Source: JBDHUJ01 sp039809105
GTDB lineage: Bacteria; Patescibacteriota; Saccharimonadia; Saccharimonadales; UBA4665
Direction: 5' to 3'
NCBI GenBank assembly: GCA_039809105.1
Contig: JBDHUJ010000034.1
Span: 1-16,142 of the forward strand
DNA: 16,142 nucleotides
The notes beneath the pieces were generated by a model. It did no database searches, had not been told where the DNA came from, and saw nothing but the letters and a program-made list of their open reading frames with translations. A program made the translations under genes and the position numbers. Of the stretch, positions 11,447-16,142 are shown piece after piece. Every line of letters begins with the position of its first letter. Within the stretch, counting starts at the first letter, position 1.

Positions 11447-12634
11447 ATGGATGTGAGACCATTGGCCGAAAGAATGAGACCAGAAACGCTTGCCGAGGTA
11501 GTCGGGCAGGAGCAGTTAACCGCGGCCGGGAAAATAATCCACGAGATTATCGAGAAAAAGCAGCCGACCAGTCTCATTTTGTGGGGACCGCCGGGCTCTG
11601 GCAAAACCACCCTGGCCCGTATTATCGCCTCGCAAACAGACGCCGCCTTTATAGAGCTCAGCGCCGTCACCGCCGGCAAAGCGGATGTGACGCGGGTGAT
11701 AGCCGACGCACAGGTCAACCAGCGACTCGGCCAGCGCACCATACTTTTTGTAGATGAGATTCACCGCTTCAACAAAGCCCAGCAAGACGCGTTTCTGCCA
11801 CATGTCGAAGATGGCACTATAGTACTCATCGGCGCGACCACCGAGAACCCCAGTTTCGAGGTCATAAACCCACTGTTGAGCCGTTCCAGGGTGCTCGTGC
11901 TGGAGCCGCTTGACATAAGCGCTATTACCACCATTGTCAAGGGAGCGGCTAAGGAGTTAAAGCTGAATGCCAAAAAGCTGCCCGCCAAAAGCATCGACCT
12001 CATAGCTCGTTTGTCTGGTGGAGACGCAAGAGTTGCCCTCGGCATTCTGGAGCTGACAATCCAACTATCCGACAATAAGACTATCTCGACGACTCTGGTT
12101 GAAACCGCCGCCCAGACCCGCCTCCCTGGTTACGACAAAAAGGGCGAAACCCACTACAACGTCATCAGCGCGTTCATAAAAAGCATGCGCGGGTCGGACG
12201 CGAACGCTGCGTTGTATTACTTGGCGCGGATGCTACAGGCGGGCGAAGACCCGAAGTTTGTAGCACGGCGCATGGTGATTTTCGCCTCCGAGGATATAGG
12301 CCTGGCCGCACCAGCCGCACTCAATTTGGCCGTTTCCACCTTCATGGCCGTCGAGCGAATCGGCATGCCCGAGTGCCAGTACAACCTCTTTCACTGCGCG
12401 GCCGTACTAGCCAAAGCCCAAAAATCCCGCGAGGTCGCCGACGCCATGCACGGCGCAATGGCCACCGCCAAACAGTACCCCGACCTGCCGGTTCCACTCA
12501 CCCTCCGCAACGCCCCGACCAAACTAATGAAAGACCTCGGCTACAACGCCGGGTACCATTGGGAAGCCAACTTCAAAGCCGACGGCGGCTTCCTCCCGCC
12601 CGAACTCCAAGACCTTAAGCTTTTCAAAGACTAA
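11447..12634 (+). CDS. rarA: Replication-associated recombination AAA+ ATPase RarA (MgsA)
   Basis: This 395-residue protein opens with PLAERMRPETLAEVVGQEQL, the typical RarA/WRNIP1 start. Walker A GPPGSGKTT is at 47-55, Walker B ILFVDEIHRF at 99-108, sensor 1 GATTENPSF at 129-137 and the arginine finger region SRSR at 145-148. The C-terminal tetramerisation domain contains the family segment VIFASEDIGLAAPAAL. RarA acts at stalled replication forks, interacts with SSB and is related to clamp-loader ATPases. The length is somewhat below the 420-447 of well-studied homologues, with all ATPase motifs intact. The start is ATG 11447, with no true Shine-Dalgarno and a -10 six bases upstream. The gene is monocistronic, ending at a hairpin shared with the convergent gene. 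Confidence 0.95.
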   Translation: MDVRPLAERMRPETLAEVVGQEQLTAAGKIIHEIIEKKQPTSLILWGPPGSGKTTLARIIASQTDAAFIELSAVTAGKADVTRVIADAQVNQRLGQRTILFVDEIHRFNKAQQDAFLPHVEDGTIVLIGATTENPSFEVINPLLSRSRVLVLEPLDISAITTIVKGAAKELKLNAKKLPAKSIDLIARLSGGDARVALGILELTIQLSDNKTISTTLVETAAQTRLPGYDKKGETHYNVISAFIKSMRGSDANAALYYLARMLQAGEDPKFVARRMVIFASEDIGLAAPAALNLAVSTFMAVERIGMPECQYNLFHCAAVLAKAQKSREVADAMHGAMATAKQYPDLPVPLTLRNAPTKLMKDLGYNAGYHWEANFKADGGFLPPELQDLKLFKD

Positions 12635-12648
12635 ATTCACATTTTTCT

Positions 12649-12679
12649 TATCTGTTAGAGGACTGTTCTCTAACAGATA
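12649..12679. terminator. Hairpin between convergent rarA and the 12685 gene
   Basis: TATCTGTTAGAG (12649-12660) and CTCTAACAGATA (12668-12679) form a perfect 12-bp stem with a 7-nt loop, centred between the two stop codons. Neither strand shows a U-tract after the stem, so it may assist termination in both directions without being a classic intrinsic terminator. Confidence 0.5.
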
Positions 12680-12684
12680 GCCGT

Positions 12685-13461
12685 TCAGCGCAAGCCGGGT
12701 GGGATTATGCAGATAAGGTTGGCCGGGGCGGTATCGTATGCTTCGAGCACATGGCGTGCGACCAAAGCCCGCATGGCTTCATCTTGTTGTCTGTGCGATT
12801 CGCTGGAGGCGAATACATCCATGCCTACGACAAACGCCAGCGCACCGGCCGTCATGCCTAGTCCGATGGGCGTGTCGAGAAAACCCAGCTCATTTGCTTT
12901 GTAGACACCGAACAGCGCCGCTGCACCAGCCACCGTATGCACAGCGCCGCGCTCCAAGCTGCGTCTGCCCCGTAAATCCTGCATATCCTGCGGTTGATAC
13001 CCGGCGTCTATCGCGAGGTGCGTCAGCATGCCCTGAAGGGTGCGCGAAAGTTCTTCCGAACGTCCGGCGAAATACTCCTCGGGGCCACTGCTGGCCGGCA
13101 CGCTTCTGTGCGCCATGGTGTTTCGGTGCTGGCCAGACGGGTTCACTACATTTGGCGGTGCGTCATCTGTCAGAACGCCAAGCTGCAGCGTAGCAGTTTC
13201 GGTGTCATAGCCTGTCGTATAGGGAGAGAAGTGGATGGTGTTCACACCGATTTGGCCTAAAGTCAGACCGTAGCTGGCCGACAAATCAGCGATTGCACCG
13301 GTGTCGACATGGATGGTGCCGATATAACTGTCTAGCTCGCTATCTCTGTATAGTAACGGCCTGGCCGGAAACTCTTCTAAGACCCGGTCCATACTCCCAT
13401 CTCCCGGCTCCAAACCGCCCATTTTTGGCCAAAATCTGCCTGTGACTCGTCGACGTAACAC
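12685..13461 (-). CDS. Hypothetical protein with two C-terminal membrane helices
   Basis: I do not recognise this 258-residue protein. The first half is soluble with beta-rich segments (YIGTIHVDTGAIADLSASYGL; NTIHFSPYTTGYDTETATLQLGVL). The segment from about residue 188 (VHTVAGAAALFGVY and IGLGMTAGALAFVVGMDVFAS) has two hydrophobic stretches joined by a short loop. A charged helix and then AYDTAPANLICIIPPGL end the protein. The GTG at 13461 is chosen because AGGAGG at 13474-13469 gives a 7-nt spacer. The ATG at 13392, with a GGGAG-type site, is an alternative and would remove 23 residues. The gene is convergent with rarA and divergent from the 13610 gene. No function can be assigned. Confidence 0.65.
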   Translation of the reverse strand: MLRRRVTGRFWPKMGGLEPGDGSMDRVLEEFPARPLLYRDSELDSYIGTIHVDTGAIADLSASYGLTLGQIGVNTIHFSPYTTGYDTETATLQLGVLTDDAPPNVVNPSGQHRNTMAHRSVPASSGPEEYFAGRSEELSRTLQGMLTHLAIDAGYQPQDMQDLRGRRSLERGAVHTVAGAAALFGVYKANELGFLDTPIGLGMTAGALAFVVGMDVFASSESHRQQDEAMRALVARHVLEAYDTAPANLICIIPPGLR

Positions 13462-13492
13462 CGTTACGCCTCCTCTCCGCAAGCAGATTTTG
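13430..13492 (-). promoter_or_regulatory. Stem enclosing the ribosome binding site of the 12685-13461 gene
   Basis: CAAAATCTGC (13430-13439) and GCAGATTTTG (13483-13492) are perfect 10-nt arms. The 43 nt between them hold AGGAGG, the GTG start and a second small stem CGTAAC/GTTACG (13454-13459, 13463-13468). The folding would place the start site in a loop. The GTAAC-N3-GTTAC core is the same as in the rarA palindrome. Confidence 0.4.
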
Positions 13493-13559
13493 ACTCAAAA
13501 CTGGACAACTTGGCCCAGGGATAGAAATTATGGACAGGGTCTAAGACGCTCATAGCCGT

Positions 13560-13565
13560 AGTATA
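13560..13565 (-). promoter_or_regulatory. -10 candidate for the 12685-13461 gene
   Basis: TATACT on the minus strand (13565-13560) would give a leader of about 90 nt. The -35 region is weak. It is back to back with the promoter 13574-13603 on the plus strand. Confidence 0.35.
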
Positions 13566-13573
13566 GCAAGCTC

Positions 13574-13603
13574 TTGACGCGGTACTGTATGCAGGACTAC
13601 TAT
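13574..13603 (+). promoter_or_regulatory. Promoter for the leaderless 13610 gene
   Basis: TTGACG (13574-13579), an 18-nt spacer and TACTAT (13598-13603) form a good sigma70 promoter. It ends exactly 6 nt before an in-frame ATG at 13610. This decides the start against the longer reading frame that begins inside the -35. Confidence 0.7.
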
Positions 13604-13609
13604 TCGCTT

Positions 13610-13918
13610 ATGGTAATGCGAGGCCATAGCTCGGCCGAAGTCATCCATTCTTTACGGCGACGCCCTGGGCCGCAAGAGCCGTTTGCGGCCCAAGAGATAC
13701 TCACCGCCACAACATTGTCCCCGGAAGACCACACCGCCTTATTGGCACTTATGAACCAGCGACGGCAAGAGGCTGTAACTAGACGGCTCGCCGAGGAGCT
13801 TGCGGCGCAAATAGCACTCCAAACCCAGTCTCCACCTCCGCAAGTGCCAGCGGATGAGCAAGCCTATGCACAGCCACAAAGTCCGCCAGGCTTGTACGTC
13901 GAAGGGATAGCGGCGTAA
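13610..13918 (+). CDS. Small hypothetical protein with Pro/Gln-rich tail
   Basis: I do not recognise this 102-residue protein. Residues 1-70 are mostly helical and rich in Arg, Glu, Ala and Leu (SPEDHTALLALMNQRRQEAVTRRLAEELAAQIAL). Residues 71-95 are rich in Pro, Gln and Ala (QSPPPQVPADEQ...PQSPPG). No signal peptide or membrane segment is seen. The start at 13610 follows from the promoter, whose -10 ends 6 nt before it. An in-frame upstream extension would begin within the promoter. It is followed 10 nt later by a small membrane protein and then by the ABC exporter genes on the same strand, so a shared transcript is likely for at least the first two. Confidence 0.6.
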   Translation: MVMRGHSSAEVIHSLRRRPGPQEPFAAQEILTATTLSPEDHTALLALMNQRRQEAVTRRLAEELAAQIALQTQSPPPQVPADEQAYAQPQSPPGLYVEGIAA

Positions 13919-13928
13919 TGCTACACGT

Positions 13929-14249
13929 ATGGCTATGACGTATGCTTCGAAATATCGTGCGAGCCGTATCGCCAGTTTGCTGGCGATTTTGGTTATTGCG
14001 TACTGCTTTTTCCGAGCGATACCACCGGGGATAGGTGGCGAGGTGCACATCGTTAAGATTTGGCTGGGGGTTGCATTTCTTGCCTCTGCTGCCGGCATCG
14101 CCTGCGCAGTGACGACTTATTACTTCCGGGCGAAATCGCAGGCGCAGAATACCGGCAAAGATACTGTCGCAATTTTGGGCGCGGTTGGCTCAAAGCACTC
14201 CAAGCAGGCTGAAGTTTCTCCATCGAAAGCTCGCCAGAAAAGCGTATAA
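13929..14249 (+). CDS. Small membrane protein with two transmembrane helices
   Basis: This 106-residue protein has two hydrophobic helices (about 14-31, SLLAILVIAYCFFRAIPP, and 43-66, IWLGVAFLASAAGIACAVTTYYF). A polar, basic C-terminal tail of about 40 residues follows (KSQAQNTGKD...SKARQKSV). It is not recognised as a known family. It starts 10 nt after the previous stop, without a clear Shine-Dalgarno, so reinitiation or coupling is likely. Its stop codon overlaps the -10 TATAAT of the following ABC gene. A partner role for the ABC exporter is possible from position only. Confidence 0.6.
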   Translation: MAMTYASKYRASRIASLLAILVIAYCFFRAIPPGIGGEVHIVKIWLGVAFLASAAGIACAVTTYYFRAKSQAQNTGKDTVAILGAVGSKHSKQAEVSPSKARQKSV

Positions 14250-14250
14250 T
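14245..14250 (+). promoter_or_regulatory. -10 element of the ABC exporter operon, overlapping a stop codon
   Basis: Consensus TATAAT (14245-14250) contains the TAA stop of the upstream gene and lies 10 nt before the ATPase ATG, giving a leader of about four bases. No -35 is clear. The weak AAG-rich sequence before the ATG could help as a ribosome site if transcripts come from further upstream. Confidence 0.5.
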
Positions 14251-14260
14251 CATAAGTAAG

Positions 14261-15172
14261 ATGGCCGCTGGCATTGTTATAGATAAGCTGACGAAGACGT
14301 ATGCGGGCGCGAATGTGCCGGCACTGGATGCGTTGAGTTTGCATGTCGCGGAGGGTGAGGTGTATGGGTTTTTGGGCGCGAATGGCGCCGGGAAATCGAC
14401 GACCATACGGTTGCTTATGAACTTTTTGCAACCGACGGGCGGCAGCGCCAAAGTGGCGGGGCTCGACATAGTCAAAGACAATGTGGCGATCAAAAAGCAC
14501 GTCGGCTACCTGGCCGGGGATGTGGCGCTGTACCCGAAAGCCACCGGCAAAGAACTGTTGGATTATCTTTCGGCTCTACAGGGCACTGACAACCACGAGT
14601 ATCGTACCCAGCTGGAGCAACGGTTCGAGGCCGAAACCGGCAAACGTATCGGGGAACTGAGCAAAGGTAACCGGCAGAAAATAGGGATTATACAAGCACT
14701 GATGCACCGGCCGAGCGTACTGATACTGGACGAGCCGACCAGCGGCCTGGACCCGCTGATGCAAGAGGTGTTTTACGAAAGCGTGCGCGAGGCACGCGGG
14801 CGTGGGGCGGCGGTGTTTATGAGCAGCCATAATCTGGCCGAAGCGCAAGGACTGTGCGACCGCGTGGGAATCATTAAACATGGCAAGCTGGTGCGCGAGC
14901 AGGCCGTGGCCGACATGGGCAACCTGACGACGCCAACCTTTACCGTCGCCTTCCGCAACCACGACAGCGTGAACGCACTGAAGAAAGAAAAGACGCTGAA
15001 GATTCTGGAGCAGACCGACAGCAACGTGCTGCGCCTGCAACCGACGGGCGAGATTGCCCCTGCCCTAGCGGCGCTTTCCAAGCACGGCATTGTGTCTATA
15101 GCCAGCGAGCGGGCCGACTTGGAAGATGAATTCCTAAACTTCTACGGTGACAATTCGGAGGCCAACACATGA
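14261..15172 (+). CDS. ABC-2 type transporter ATP-binding protein
   Basis: This 303-residue ATPase subunit has Walker A GANGAGKST at 39-47, signature LSKGNRQK at 133-140, Walker B with D-loop VLILDEPTSGLD at 153-164 and H-loop SSHN with His190. The Q-loop position reads YLAGDVALYPKATG, so the usual Gln is replaced, as in a subgroup of exporter ATPases with YLPG-type motifs. The C-terminal 80 residues form the added domain typical of drug, bacteriocin or lipid exporters of the CcmA/DRA type. Two copies pair with the permease encoded next. The permease start overlaps its stop as ATGA, indicating coupled translation. The substrate is unknown. Confidence 0.95.
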   Translation: MAAGIVIDKLTKTYAGANVPALDALSLHVAEGEVYGFLGANGAGKSTTIRLLMNFLQPTGGSAKVAGLDIVKDNVAIKKHVGYLAGDVALYPKATGKELLDYLSALQGTDNHEYRTQLEQRFEAETGKRIGELSKGNRQKIGIIQALMHRPSVLILDEPTSGLDPLMQEVFYESVREARGRGAAVFMSSHNLAEAQGLCDRVGIIKHGKLVREQAVADMGNLTTPTFTVAFRNHDSVNALKKEKTLKILEQTDSNVLRLQPTGEIAPALAALSKHGIVSIASERADLEDEFLNFYGDNSEANT

Positions 15173-15975
15173 TAGCGACGCTTTTGTGGGAGCTGCGGCA
15201 GCGCAAAACGGCTATATTGTGGTGGACCATTGGCAGCCTGATTTTGACGGTAGCGATTTTGTCGCTCTACCCGTCCATCCGCGACCAGGCGAACCAGCTG
15301 AACCAAGTCATAAACCAGCTGCCGCCCGGCATCCGCGACCTGAAAACCGGTGGCGCCGCGCAGGTGGACGTCGCCGACCCGGTGCAGTTCCTGAACTCGC
15401 AGTTGTTTTATGCCACGCTGCCGATACTCTGGATAATTTTGGCGATAACTCGTGGCGGGAGTGTGCTGGGGCGCGACGAGCAGAACCATACATTGGAGCT
15501 CTTGCTTGCCCGCCCGGTTAGCCGCGGCAATCTGTTGCTGGCGAAGGCGCTGAGCCTGGTGGCGGAATTCGTCGTGGTCGCCGGTGCGACGCTGCTCGCC
15601 ATCGTCCTACTTACCCCACACTTCAGCATGCATGTCGGCACGTGGCATCTGACAGTTACGACGTTTTACACTGCTGCATTTTCACTTAGTTTCGGTTTGG
15701 TAGCGTTTACGCTGCAGGCCGCGAGCAGCTTGGCACGGCGTGCAGCCGTGGCAGTGGCCGTGGCAATCGGCTTCGGCGGATACCTTTTGGCGTCTTTAAG
15801 TGGGCTGACCGACTGGCTGAAGGGTCCCGCTAAATTCGCACCGTACCACTACTTTGCACCAGACAAAATCCTGCACGGCGAACACCTCACCGGACTGAAC
15901 ATCTACCTCTGGGGCGTGCTTATCCTGACCATCCTCGTCTCCTACCTCGGCTTCCGCCGCCGCGACATCAGCTAA
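15169..15975 (+). CDS. ABC-2 type transporter permease
   Basis: This 268-residue membrane subunit has about six transmembrane helices. Helix 1 (about 17-34, AILWWTIGSLILTVAILS) is followed by an extracytoplasmic loop of about 45 residues with Pro-Gly and Asn/Gln. The helices near 82-95, 130-155, 165-185, 195-215 and 245-262 then follow. RGGSVLGRDEQNHTLELLLARPVSR at 95-119 is the conserved cytoplasmic coupling segment of ABC-2 permeases that contacts the ATPase. The start ATG overlaps the ATPase stop. It forms an exporter with the upstream ATPase; cargo such as a peptide, lipid or drug cannot be told. A diverged repeat hairpin follows 22 nt after the stop. Confidence 0.93.
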   Translation: MIATLLWELRQRKTAILWWTIGSLILTVAILSLYPSIRDQANQLNQVINQLPPGIRDLKTGGAAQVDVADPVQFLNSQLFYATLPILWIILAITRGGSVLGRDEQNHTLELLLARPVSRGNLLLAKALSLVAEFVVVAGATLLAIVLLTPHFSMHVGTWHLTVTTFYTAAFSLSFGLVAFTLQAASSLARRAAVAVAVAIGFGGYLLASLSGLTDWLKGPAKFAPYHYFAPDKILHGEHLTGLNIYLWGVLILTILVSYLGFRRRDIS

Positions 15976-15996
15976 GAACAGGCTTTTCTCTCCTGC

Positions 15997-16024
15997 GTCA
16001 TTCCCAGCCAGACTGGGAATCCGG
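15997..16024. repeat. Diverged half-copy of the dispersed palindrome, also a 3' hairpin
   Basis: GTCATTCCCAG...CTGGGAATCC has the same outer GTCATTCC and GGAATC ends as the left arm of the two full copies, with a changed core. ATTCCCAG and CTGGGAAT pair around a 5-nt loop. It may serve as the 3' end of the ABC operon mRNA. The rest of 16025-16142 holds a short GGTTAACC palindrome and no gene that can be supported. Confidence 0.55.
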
Positions 16025-16142
16025 GTTAACCGACGCATTTCGGTTGACGACCAGTTCGTCGTGCTTGTCGTAGCACCTCTGTAAAACCGGGCTGTTTCTA
16101 GGCTCGTTTGTGTGCTTTTCTACGGTATGGAAATCATACGAC

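Noticed and set aside
12373..12618. Plus-strand Arg/Pro-rich frame inside rarA
   Set aside because: It is an out-of-frame shadow of the rarA C-terminal domain.
13574..13609. Longer start for the small gene at 13610
   Set aside because: The proposed codon lies within the -35 TTGACG and the extension spans the promoter; no Shine-Dalgarno precedes it.
15998..16141. Minus-strand open frame of 47 codons entering from the right edge, ending in the repeat (…DSQSGWE)
   Set aside because: It could be the C-terminus of a gene beyond the window, with the repeat supplying the stop. However, 47 codons without a recognisable motif are not enough to call it.

Overview
This is a bacterial chromosome segment. 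It most resembles a member of the Patescibacteria (CPR), probably Candidatus Saccharibacteria, or a relative. That is an inference from the mix of compact proteins: TypA, a minimal 400-residue DEAD-box helicase, a DUF475/TerC-like protein, a CNNM protein without a C-terminal corrin domain, a short HicB and many lineage-specific unknown proteins. Frequent use of ATA for Ile also fits. TGA is used as a normal stop (ybjQ, the ABC ATPase, the 12685-13461 gene), so the glycine-recoded CPR groups are not indicated. No rRNA, tRNA, CRISPR array or transposase gene was seen.

Layout. From 1 to 4944 everything reads on the minus strand. In transcription order this is a WhiB-like cysteine protein, a DEAD-box helicase, a CorA-type transporter, and a unit of DUF475 membrane protein, YbjQ and a truncated 3-methyladenine DNA glycosylase. 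The start site of another gene lies at the left edge. Next comes a candidate structured RNA at 5135-5231 (minus), divergent from a hicBA toxin-antitoxin pair at 5294-5718 (plus). hicA converges on a probable ADP-ribosyltransferase-fold protein that follows typA at 5726-8238 (minus). An unknown protein (8331-9170, minus) is divergent from a CNNM/CBS-type transporter (9288-10268, plus). A 320-bp gene-free stretch rich in inverted repeats follows. Then a DinB/mycothiol-type protein (10589-11158, minus) is divergent from rarA (11447-12634, plus). An unknown membrane protein (12685-13461, minus) is divergent from two small genes and an ABC-2 exporter pair (13610-15975, plus).

Three themes link the region. 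(1) A palindromic repeat of the GTCATTCCGG.../...CCGGAATGAC type occurs three times. One copy lies in frame inside typA, one is nested in a larger palindrome upstream of DUF475, and one diverged half-copy is near the right end. (2) Several genes (hicB, rarA, 13610, DUF475, the WhiB-like gene, the ABC ATPase) have a -10 hexamer only 6 to 10 nt before the start codon, so leaderless or nearly leaderless mRNAs are likely. Others (ybjQ, corA, typA, the DinB-like gene) have normal Shine-Dalgarno sites. (3) Two proteins look actinobacterial: a protein with WhiB1-like cysteine spacing and a mycothiol/DinB-family protein. This would fit gene exchange with actinobacterial hosts, but that is inference.

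Metal transport is well represented (CorA, CNNM, DUF475/TerC). Stress and genome maintenance is represented by RarA, the glycosylase remnant, HicBA and the helicase.
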